Positions 24,001 to 36,000 of a stretch of DNA of 64,000 nucleotides are shown here, in pieces. Source of the DNA: Tetracentron sinense. Its lineage: Eukaryota; Streptophyta; Magnoliopsida; Trochodendrales; Trochodendraceae. The DNA is taken from assembly GCA_015143295.1 (NCBI GenBank), contig CM026564.1, forward strand, positions 9,846,416-9,910,415, written 5' to 3'. The notes below the pieces were generated by a model, which was not told where the DNA came from, searched no databases, and worked only from the letters and a program-made list of their open reading frames with translations. The number at the start of each line of letters is the position of its first letter. Position 1 is the first letter of the stretch. Position numbers and translations under genes: made by a program.

Positions 24001-27000
24001 ACCTCCTTCACAGTTTGCCTTTCTCCTATCGCTTGTAACATCAGGTCTATGCAATGGGCTGCGCACGGGGTCCAGTATAGGTGATACTGATACCTTTTCA
24101 TAAGCATCTTCCCAGCCTTCACGAAGGCACTCCCATTATCAGTCACCACTTGCACTATATTTTTCTTTCCCACTTCCTCTACAACATCCTTCATCAAGTC
24201 ATATATATACTTTGCATCATTTATATTGTCAGATGCATTCATAGACTTTAGTAATATTGTCTTTCTTTGACTGTACACTATAAAGTTGATGATCGAAAGT
24301 CTAGTGAGCCTTGTCCACCCATCGCACATAATATTGAGACCAAAACTTTCCCACGTTGGCTTTACGGTGTCAATATAGGCCCTCATCTCCTTCTCCTCTG
24401 TGTCTAAGTATCTACTTGTAATCTCATATGGAGAAGGAGACTCTACCCTCGGTCCAACCCGTTCTGCCTCATCAATTATGTTCTTAAACTGTAGGGTTAA
24501 GGCGGCATTAGCAGACACATGACTATGTATAAAAAAAACTTAGATACAGCTATGCCAAGCGCCTCTACCAAACATCCCCCACTCCACATTTCCTTCAGCC
24601 ATTTATGTTTTGTATTTCGACTTCTGTACAGAGAGGTACAGTACCCTGTAGTAAACCTTCTATCATCAAAATTTCCACTTTAGTCAGCATCATAGTAAGC
24701 TTATAGCTAGAGATGTCCATGATTAGCAAATAGTATATTTTTTTTCCTAGAGTGGTCTTCAAATAACGTAATATCTTCTCAACAACTTCATAATGAGGAA
24801 TCTGAGGTTCGTGCATGAGCTGCCTCACTACACTAACTAACAACATACACAATGTATGGCTTGGTGAGAGAAAGATAAATAAGACGACAAACTAATCTTT
24901 GATACATCTCTTTATCTTCAAGTAATTGTCCATCACTGGTGCTAAACTTATGATTTGACTTGATTAGAGTATCTGTATGTCAAATATTTAGTTTTGCAAT
25001 ATTCTTAAGTAAGTCTAAGGTATACTTTCTCTATGATATAAAGATGTCCTTCTTGGAGTGAGCCACTTTTGTATCCAAAAAATACTTGAGACTTCTAGGT
25101 CATTGATTTTAAATTCTTGTGCTAGAAACTTTTTAAACTTTTCGGTATCTAGATAATCATATCCTGTCACTTCAATGTCATCTACACAAACAATTAGAAT
25201 TGTAATTAATTGCCCATGACATCTCACAAAGAGAGCGTGATCAGAAGCCAGGAGCAATGTTTTAAAACATGAAGGTGTGATGCGAGGCATTAGGACCTTA
25301 AGATGCTTGAGGCGTAAGCCTCACAAGAAAGCTTTATGCTTTCTCATTTTAACAAATATAAGAAAAATTGCAAAAAGATTCAAGAAATTAATGAAAAATT
25401 ATAGTATATATACATATATATATAGATAGAAAGACATATATTTGTATTCGTATACATTGCGTGTGTTCATGTGGGCACATGCGTACACATAGGAAATACT
25501 ATATAAATTAGTTGAAACAAATAGCAAATTAAAAAAAATGACATTTAAGTCTCAGTTGTGGCTAGAAACCTAATTTTAGTTAATGTATGATACATACGTT
25601 ATACACATAAAACGAGCTTCAAGGCATGAGGCGTGTGTCTCATGGGGTTTAAGCCTCATAATTGAGCCTCAAGCCATTTCCCTTAAGCCTCGTCCTGAGG
25701 CATAAGCCTCACACGCTTTTTAAAACACTAGATAGGAGCGATTGTTTTAGATCATAGATCGATTTCTTCAATCTACAATTTTTTCTCTTACCATTAGGAA
25801 GCTTGAATCCTAATAGAGGAGACATATACATTTCCTTCCACAAATCTCCATGAAAAAAGGCATTGTTCACATCTAGCTGATGTAAAGGCCAAGCAAAACT
25901 CGCTGCCAAATATAACAAAACTCTAATAGGGTTCATCTTTGCAACCGGAGCAAACTTTTTCCTATAGTCTATCCCATTACCTATATATCGGTGTGTATCC
26001 CTAAGCAACTAATCTCACTTTATATCTTTCAATCCGGCCATTAATTATTTTATAATAAACACTCACTTGCAACCAATTGACTACTTTCCTTTGGGAAAAT
26101 TCACAATTTTTCATGTATCATTCTTGATTAAAGCTCTCATCTCTTCCATAATAGACTTACGCCACTTACGATTGGAGACTGTCTCCAAGAATTTGGAATG
26201 TAAAGACACAAAAGAAATAGAGGACAAAAAAATCAGAATAGGCAGGGGACAAAGATGCATAGGAGAAAATTAGAAATAGGATGCACAGTACACTGACGCT
26301 CCCCTCTGCGTAAAGCAATACGAGTGTCATTATTGTAGGAACAAACACCAAAGATGAATTAGGACTACTTGGATCTGAATTAGTAACCGGCTTCACTGTT
26401 TTCAGAATCGGACCGGCCGTCGAACTGTTCGGAGGACCGGTTCTCAGTTCCACCGGTTCAATCGTCCGGTCCGACCGATTCGTCAGCAAATGGTGGGCCT
26501 TGAATTGCCATTACCAAATCTTGACCAACAGATGTGGGCCCATTCAAGTGTATACTCCCTTTGAAAGCTTGTCCAGTATTTCCCCTATGGACCAACAAGG
26601 CAACAACTATGGGACCTATTCAGTCTAAAACCCTCTTCAGAAGCTATTAGTCTATATTAATCATGCTGCTGTAGCAGCTGTCCAACTGTAGCAGTCCAAT
26701 CCAATGACTGTAGCAGCTGTCCAACGACTGTAACAGTCCAATCCAACAACTGAGGTGTCCTCATTCCTTTGGTACAGCGGCTCTCCCAACAAATAAACAA
26801 ATAAGGTGGGCCCATTCTCTTTGCACCTAATCAATTTCTATGTTCGTCTTTCAAACCTCTCAAACCCCAACCTCTGGTTTGCTTCTTCTTTCGTTCAGGA
26901 ACTTCTGGTTTGCTAGAAGTTGACTTCTCCTTTCGTTAAGAGAATTGGTCGCTACGAGCTCTCAAATCCCGGACTTTTCTACGTTTTTTGCTACATCTTT

Positions 27001-30000
27001 TCTTCGAAAAAAATCCCTGGGGATGGTTACCTTCGTTGGGATTGAAAACTCTGCCATCTTGAACTGCTTCTTCTCTTTTTATTCAAAAAAAAAAATTCCT
27101 TGCATGCCGGGCAGTTATGGTAATCGGTCGCCAGTCCACCAGTTACCGGTTCGACCGGTGGGTTTTCCCGGTTCTTTAAAAACAACACTGTTCTCAATTG
27201 GTCCTGGTTTTGGGGATTCTGAAAACCAGCGAGGGGACCAGTTCGACCTGCTGGTCTGGTTTTGACAACATTGACTGGCTTTATCATAGTGGTCCATTCT
27301 CCATTGTCCTTTCTTTTGTCTGGTGTAAACTTGTAATTCCTTCTCAATAGTAGTATTAGTAGGAGTGAAGTGTTGCCCTTGAATAACAAAATGGACAAGT
27401 TGGAATGGAAATGAATTTTTATTCATACTTGGGAAAAAATAATTGTACAATGCTTGGACAACTCACATACTTCACATTATAGACGTAAATTTGAGACAAA
27501 CTCAAATAAGTTAGAATAAATTAACTTTACTGACCGGAAAGATAATTAACCTAGATTACTGTGTTATAATCTGATTTGGGCATCTTTATTGCTTTTAATA
27601 AGACTACTAGACTATAACGTTGAAGAAGAAGTCCTGAAAGACAATGATTAAGAAAAAAAGTTATATAACAATTAAGATTTTTTGTAATACTACTATTGAA
27701 CATGGTTTAAAATTTTGATATGTATCGACCGATACTGACCGATTCGTATCCTGTTTAGAGCTACCTGATACATTGATACGCCGAAAAAAAAAACTTCCCC
27801 ATATCGGGCCGATACGGGACCGATACATGCCCGATATGCCCAATACGGTAGATTTTTCAAATAATTTTTTTTTTCTTTTCATTTATACTAGGATCTATAC
27901 AACAGATCCGATACACACAACTTATTTACATAAAATATTATTTAAGTAAATGGTTTTAAGTTAATTGTACTTTCATTTACATAAGATATTAATATGAAAA
28001 TAAGGTTATCCCCCCTTTTGAATTCAATAAATATTATCATGGATCCAAATTCCTGAAGTATAAAAAGTTAACTTTTCAGTTCAAGAATAAAATCCTCGTT
28101 TCAGCACCTTTTAGGAATTTGGTCAAAATTTCGACTTTCAAATGATAAGCTATTTCTCAAATATTAAAATTTCATAAATTTTATTATATCAAAAATTACC
28201 AAAACCCAAAAATCTAGTAAAAAAAAGTCTCATATTTTAGTCCTAAAAATATTTTCATCTACATGGTCAAAAATTCAAGTAATAATGTAACAATCCAGCA
28301 TAAAAAGAGTTACATTAAGATTAAAATTTATGATTGTAATTCAATACATTCTTATTTAACTCATTGAATATAAGATTCTAATATCAAAATTATTTTTCTT
28401 ATACTTGACTAAGTGACTAAGGTTTGTATTTTCATAACCTTTTATCAACATGCACATTTTTTTATAACTTATGAAATTTTTAACTCTCATGTATATGGTT
28501 ATAAACATAATTGGAGGTTTTCATTTAGTTTGTTTTTAACTGTTATTTGCACTAAAAGAAGTTTTATGCAAGATATCCAAGTTTTTTCTCGCGTATCTAA
28601 TCGTTTCTTAGCGTATCTTTATTTTTTCCGCCGTATCCATCAAATACGGTCCGATACGTCGATACGTATCCTTATTTGGACTTACCGATATGGTACCCGA
28701 TACTGATATTTTGAACCATGCTAATGAATATCAAGTTTGTCGATAAATTTGTAACATAAAGAACAATTGAAAAAAATTAAGTTATTCGAAAGTTTGACAT
28801 CTCCTTTCTCAGAGATAAATGAAAGGGATCCATCAACAATCTTTTTCCTATTTCTTCTAGAAGATGAACTGTAAGTAAAGAAAATTGAGGATAAACTGGT
28901 CATCAGACGCACCTGAATCAATAATCCAAGTTGATCCGAACGAGGAATGACTTACGGAATTAGCAGATGCATGAGTACCTGATTGTGTAACGGATGTGGA
29001 GGTAAAAATACCTTCCAATTAGTTTAGAAGGCATTAGAGACAATTAATTTCAGCTATAAAAAAGTTGTATGAGCTAATGAGGCACCTCCTGTAGAGGAGC
29101 TGATGAAGAAGTATCGAAAGAAGGAGTCATAGTCGTTGCAGTGTGACCGGTATGAACATTCATCTACTGCTCGGGACGGTTAACCTCGTCGGTTTGCCAT
29201 GTAGATCCTAACAAGTTCTTATGTATGTTGAGTCTCCTCACAATGATCACAATTCATTTTATCCTTGTCATCTAAATGCTTGTTCTTTATGATGGAGCCT
29301 TTCTCTCCTTTTGAGCACTATAAGATATAACAAGAGGTGAATGATCGCTGATCAGAGTGGGCTGCATAACCCTTGTCGCACCCCAAAATTCCATGTTGGT
29401 CAATGAGACCTTGGGCCCATGATACTGCATATCCATATAACATAATCAACATAAAAGGCATGCTAAATGTGAATCCCAAAATTTCTTCCTTAATTAATCA
29501 ATATTAATAATAAATCCAATATAGAAACTGTAAACCAACTAACAGAATAATCCGATCACCCATATGATCTCAAATTTAGAAATTAAACCTAAGAAACATC
29601 AACTTAATTTGTGGCTTATTACATCTTTCTCAAATTGAAATAAAAACTAATATCTAGCTACTGGATCAGTAGTATGGATAATGATTCAGATTCACTTTAG
29701 TCTCTTGATAATCACCTTCTTGCTCTTGTGGGTACTCTTCCTCAATCCAAGGTCCCGGATTGCAAATATCGAAACCATCCAAACCCATCGACAGTAACAA
29801 TTCGAGTGAGCATTGAAAACACTCAGTGTATATAAGGTCTAGCTAACAGTGTCATATCATATAATCATGATCATGCTTTATTATAAATAAACATATCTTA
29901 CAGTTCATGTGCGGAAGCATGTCAAAATATTAGTGTTTTAAACCTGAAAACTTGACTTGGAAACTTGCCGAGTAGAGTTAACTCAGAAACTGGGGCAAAA

Positions 30001-33000
30001 CTCATCAGAGTAATGACACCTAAAACTCGGACATATATACTATTTTTCTAATACTATATATATGGTATGAATTCAAACTTAATGATAAACCATACCTGAA
30101 ATGAGATATATAATTCAATATATACTAAACACCCCCCTTTTGTTTTGTATTTATACTTAAGAGTGGGTGGAAAGCAAAAAACACTTTATATGACGAGACC
30201 AAGAGAGCTTAAATTCCTTTCCCTATGGTCAAGCAGTTGAACTCCTTTATTCTTTATCCCGATGCTTCCAATGTGGATTGAAGGTTTATCTGATATCTAG
30301 TTCCGTACCGTCAGGTTCACCGGACCTGACTTTAGCAAGAATTCCTCTTAATTCATGAAAATAATCATATGAAGAATCGTGAGACTAGCTACGGAATAGT
30401 AAGACTTATTGTTTCTTTTGTTGCCCTTGTATAGTTCCATATCCAGACCCATATCCATATCGTTTCACGGGATAGCGGAAAAGCTGTATAGCGGTGGAGG
30501 GTGATTTCCTTTTTGTGTCGCCCTCTTCCTCGCGTTCCTTGTGTCTATCTTTTCTGAAAGGCGGGTCTTCCTAGTGAGAATGCCTCATTGAAAGGGAGAT
30601 GTCTGGTAAAAAGTCGAAACAATATGACTTATGATACCGGATCCAGGCAGAATGGGAATATACACCTCTAGATGACTAAACTTTCCGCGGGATCTGATTT
30701 CTGCGGGATGCTCTTTTGCGCGACGATGAAGAAAAGAAAACAGAATTTAGTCACTCAGGTAGACGGTTTGCTCGATTTTTTATTTTAACAAAAAAAATAC
30801 AAAACTCGGACGAGTCGGGGCAAGTCAGGGCGAGTAAAACCGAGTTTTACTTCAGACTCGAGTTTCGAGTTGACTCGTCGAGTTTTAATACTATGAAACA
30901 TAGCATCATTCACTCATGGCATGTTGAGACTCGTGACTGGACATGTAAGACTTATGCGTGTTCATGTAATCATTTGTACCAATGCATGTAAGAGGATTCG
31001 ACAACGCATGTAACATGAAATTCCCCAATGACATTTAACATGATGATTCCCCATGACATGTAACATTATAATTCCCAATGACATGTAATCATGACGGTGC
31101 TTGTGTTCATGAGACATATACTTGTAATACCTATCATGCGGTGCAACATGTGCTTGAGTGTCATAGTCAACTTTCATCTAGGTCATCCCTTAGATTTCGA
31201 TATCAAACTATCGAACTCCACCAAGGCCACTCACATAACGATGATTAGATAATTCAGGGTCGTTAATATCATTCTCTAAGTATTTACCTACCTGAAGTTC
31301 AACCAATGTTACATGCTTAATTACATATAATTAATGATAAACCATGCCTAAAATGAGATATATAATTCAATATATACTAAACACATTTACCTATATGAAG
31401 TTCAACCAATATCACATGCTTAATTACATATAATTTACATGAAAGATCATACAAGGATAATTCATCGTACATGGAAGGTATTCACCATTAAGGTCATAAA
31501 GTTCCAGATTTAATCTTCATTAATCATAAATTCCTTCCTCCACCTTCATTCATAGTGCAAACCCTAAAATTATCCCCTCCATACTCACTCACATATGCAT
31601 GGATTTTCCAGAAAACAATCACAATATTATGCATAGTTCATCAATATCATCTTTAATTCATAATCATAAATTAGTAGCATATCGGATCCTATATCCATCA
31701 TCCCCTTTTCAATCATAGCAATATTAAACCCTTTTGAAATCATGTAAACCCTACTCTTATCATGATCATGTAACCATAATCGCATATAAACATAGTTTCC
31801 AGATCTTAAAAGCATTGTCTTCTAGATGTTATTAGGTTAGAACAGTGTATAGTACATCTCTCGATCGCTTCCCTACGATCAATCGCTTGAGAAAGATTTT
31901 GGATGAAATCTCCAAGCTTTTCCTTCTGCTCCTTGCAAAACCCTTTGCAAAAACCCTTGATAAACTCTGTCTGGGATTTCTAAAACTCTTAGAATGTTTG
32001 AAATAGTAAGATGTTATTAGGTTAGAACAGTGTATAATACCTCTCTCGATCGCTTCCTTACGATCAATCGCTTGAGAAAGGTTTTGGATGAGATCACTAA
32101 GCTTTTCCTTCTTCTCCTTGCAAAACCCTTTGCAAAAACCCTTGACTAACTCTCTCTGGGATTTCTAAAACTCTTAGAATGTTTGAAATAGTAAAACCCA
32201 TGAGTTAGAGGTCTATTTATAGGCCAAAGAGTCCTTAGAGACTTCTAATTCTCGGAAATCCAAATTTTGGAAAGTTTCTGGGCAAAACAGCCAACGGGCG
32301 GTCGATCGGCCTTTGTTCTACTCTTTGCCTGAAAACCCCATACATCTTTTTTGACATGAGTTTTTCTGGGGTCGATTGGGCTTGAGGGGGGGTCGACCGG
32401 TGGTCTTAGATTTTGCTTGATTTGGCCTTTTTTTTACTCTTAATTCTTAACCATTCATTATACAACAAGTTTAAACATAGTTAAACACAATTTGACATTA
32501 AATGCAATGTTTTGAACAAAATTCCTGATTTTCATTTAGTTTGCACAAGTTTCAAGACAACCAAGTTTTGGGTCTCTACAACCCTCTTATGGCTTTTCTC
32601 ACTTTGCACCATAAAGTAGACTTGGTCTAAAGTAGGAAGCTCCTCTCTCTCTAAAATTTAAACCCTAGAAGAAATCAAAGATCTTGTTCTACTCCACCAA
32701 TGTAGATTCCCATCTTTATCAGTGTCCTACTGTATGACGGACCTGATAATGATCTAACTCTTCCCAAAGTTCTTGAAGAGTAGAGTAGGAAGTAGCTACA
32801 CTCTTCTCCCCCAGTCGAAGAGTAGCAATTTCTTGCCTTAACTATTAAACCCTGACAATGTTTTGATGTTGAGAATAAGTTTTAGTAACTTTATCCCAAA
32901 TCTTTTTCGCTGTCCAAAGGAACAAAAAATCTCTACTAATGTGTGATTGCATAGATCTGAGAAGCTATGACATCTTCTCAAAATTTTCTTGTTTCCATTT

Positions 33001-36000
33001 GTCATATGACATATCATCCATAGTAGATTCCTATACCTTACCATTGAAGTTACCTATCTTCCCTCTTCTGCCGATAGCATAGTTAACGAGGACGTGAACC
33101 AAAGGATTAGGTAAAGAACTCAACTTTTAAATGCTAAGGTATTTTTCAAAATTTAAAATTTCATAAATTCTATCATATCAAACATTATTAAACCCTAAAA
33201 GTCTGGTGAAAAAAGTCTCATATTTTAATCTTCAAAAATATTTTTATCTGCAAGGTCAAAAAATCAACTAACAGTTTAGCAGAAAAATACTAACATTTAA
33301 GCTTTACAAAAAAAATTAAGCATATTATGGGTACCCTCTATTTAAAATACTCTCAAATTTAAATTCCACTAAAATCATATGAATATGTTACTTGGTATGA
33401 GCCGTATGGATAAGTATGGAGGTGTATAGCCTTATTTAGCAATGCCCATAACAATTCACAATTGTGCATTAGTACCCATAGTATCCACCGATGGAAGTGT
33501 TGCTACATCTTGAACCAAATGACTACCAACATTATGTACATGAGTATACACATTGTACCATAATGTGATGAGCTGGACACAATATTATACTTATGTGGAG
33601 AACCTATACAATTGTTAGCCTAGTCAAGACAGAGGTGGGTCTAAGTCGCCGCGTACCTCTATGTGGCTCTGATTGTAGTCCTTGGGGTGAGTTGGATTAT
33701 GCCATCATTTATTTATTATGTATGAAGCTCTAATTTTATATTTTTATTATTATGAAAAAAATATTTTATGTAAGTTATATCAATATTAATCAATCATACC
33801 TTATCGCCGCCCGTTAGCGCACATCTTTGCTCCATTCTCATTGCATTTCTTTTGTACATTGTTGTTTTTTTTTTAAATTTATTCTCAAATGTGTATTAAC
33901 ATATTTTAACATTGCCTGGAGTTTCATTGTAAAATTTCATATTTTCCTATTTTTTTCTCAATTTTTCCATCAATGCATGCGAAATCCCCGATAAATGATG
34001 TATCTTGCGATGTATCCTACAATAAGCTCGTGTTTCATCTTCCATTGCTTTGTTTCACAGTCAGAAGGGTAGTTCGAACAATCCTTTACATTCTTGTACC
34101 AGCCAATGAGAGCTTGAGTCGTGAAACACCACCACTTTGTATCCGTGTCCATAATAATTGCAAATGGCTTTCAGTTTATTCCCATTGATTGCCCGACCAT
34201 GCTTTCAACTCACAACTAGCTCTGAAACGTGTGGCATATTACTTCTATAATGAAAATGAAGAAAAATAATGAATTATGCGAATATAGTATTAAAGTAGAT
34301 ATAAAAGAAATGTAAACATAGCATTCAAACATGAAGATCAGTCATAAAAGTTTCTTCTAATTTATCTTGATTCTATTATACTAATAAAGCAGTGATAAAA
34401 TTCCCTAAACTATTTCTTTACCATTCGAATTCACTGCAAATGACTGGGAAAATCTATCTATAAATTTAATAATAATAATAACATAACCAAGTTGTTGATC
34501 GGTCAAGCTTAATGTCATATAAATAATACATGCATAAATGTTGAGCTATGACATTCAATTTCCTGAAATTATTTTAATATATAAAATAGAAGTAGTTTTT
34601 ATTTTTATTGATTTTCTTTAAATAAGAATTTTTTTCTACAACGCCCAAAAGAAATGTTTTGATATTGTGAGATTCAAAAGCATTTGTCGAAATCTAGCAA
34701 AGAATCCACTTTTTAGTGGCGGTTTTCATGAAATCAGTAAACAATGGATTTTTGGGAGGTTTAGGATTAAAAAATGTTTAGGTGGATTTCGGTCTAATTT
34801 GAGGGGAAAGTATACAAAAAAGACAGTTATTTTCTATTATATTAGTATTAGTTACTGATCCCTGCTCGGTGAGTCTTTCTTCCGTGATAAACTGTTGGCA
34901 CCAGTCCTACATTGTCTCTTTGGACCAAGGATAAAGGGGGCTCAGCGGGAAGAGGATTGTACAATGAGAGAAGCATTGAAGTACTGTAATTGTATAATGT
35001 GAGATGTAGCATTTCGGTCAACATGGATCGAAGTGTTACAATATCATACAAAATGTGTCATGGAATTATTTAGTCTTAAACCTTTGGTGGGGTTTCCTTT
35101 TAGACCCCACCGATATGTTTCAGCCAAAACGTGTCATTTTTTAAAACCATTTTGGGTAGATGAGAAGAGCACAATAGAAGAATATCCAAATATCAAGTCA
35201 ATCCCTGGTGAGGTTCCACTCGAATATAGGGTGGATGCTAATTGAATGTCATCTATCCAGAAGGAATTCATACATGTCAAGTTCAAGGATTTCAATTCCG
35301 AATGGGATTCTGCTATACTTGGAGAGGAGGGCAATGATTACTTTTTGTAACTTGATGTTCATTTTGATCTTTTGTTTTATAGAAATGTTTGACCTATCCT
35401 TGTACAATTTTTTACACTTCAATGATTTATATTCTCCACTACTTCGACAATTTTCTAGATTACTCTTGACTTGGCACTCTGCCATGATTCCTTATATTAG
35501 AACATTAATTGGGATGAAAAACCCGTCCAGGTTTGTTTTCCATTGCTGAATGCCGCCTGAAATAGAGAGATGATGTAATTGAAAATCTCTTTTAACTCTG
35601 AAGTAAGAAGCTGACAATGACTTTGTTGGTAGTAGGTGTTCTCCACTAGGCTGATTTGCCCTAAATCTGTTAACTCAGCCTCACCTCTTTTGTTGGAAAC
35701 CAGAGTGATAGATGAAGTGTTTTAGCCTGTTCATGAATATTGGAAGCTTTCATTTAATAAGCAAATGTCCTGTATAATTCATGAACAATGCCTATAAAGG
35801 GCTAAGTTGTAGCCACCTTGACCTAGAGTTCTGTTGGCCTTAAAGTTCTCTCTTCAAACTCTTTCAAGCTAATCAGCTGCCTGCCTGCCCCAAAGAAATG
35901 GAATCAAAATTCAACTAATAAAGGCTTCCTTTAAGAAGCATTAATTGTATAGAGAGATGAAAATCATGAAATCATTAATTTACTATTACCCCTACTCACC

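Larger units (their letters stand above)
21300..24620 (-). mobile_element. hAT transposon with DUF659 and dimerisation domains, defective
   Basis: It lies between GYCTSL and GNLITW of the copia RNase H. The left end near 21304 (CAAGGTTTTGAATGTCGATA) has ATATCG-rich subterminal sequence. A matching right TIR and the BED zinc finger were not found, so the 5' end looks deleted. The transposase pieces occur in the expected minus-strand order: DUF659 region, a decayed middle, dimerisation domain, C-terminal tail. Related fragments lie at 33350-34020 and 48011-53410. Confidence 0.82.
29374..32580. mobile_element. Solo LTR (3.2 kb) with perfect 5 bp target duplication
   Basis: It starts TGTCGCACCCC and ends GGGTCTCTACA. 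ACCCT is repeated at 29369-29373 and 32581-32585, inside a copia gag region whose two sides are gag on both flanks. The end words fit a Ty3/gypsy chromovirus LTR. No coding region, primer site or second LTR is inside. It holds a nested TIR element (29930-30892) and a 185 bp tandem duplication. Confidence 0.75.
20745..33125 (-). mobile_element. Ty1/copia retrotransposon, broken and split by five insertions
   Basis: Minus-strand parts in order: gag (about 33125-32590), zinc knuckle and protease (29340-28860), a short linker (27430-27276), reverse transcriptase (26390-25740 and 25255-25010), connection and RNase H (24860-24620 and 21300-20950), a polypurine tract (20910-20897) and the 3' LTR. 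Most of the integrase and the 5' LTR were not found. Five later elements interrupt it: hAT (21300-24620), TIR elements at 25256-25730, 26393-27274 and 27701-28720, and a solo LTR (29374-32580). Many breaks; clearly old. Confidence 0.82.

Noticed and set aside
27027-27450. Two overlapping minus-strand frames of 111-123 codons
   Set aside because: They span the border between a TIR element and copia sequence, so they are chance joins of unrelated DNA.
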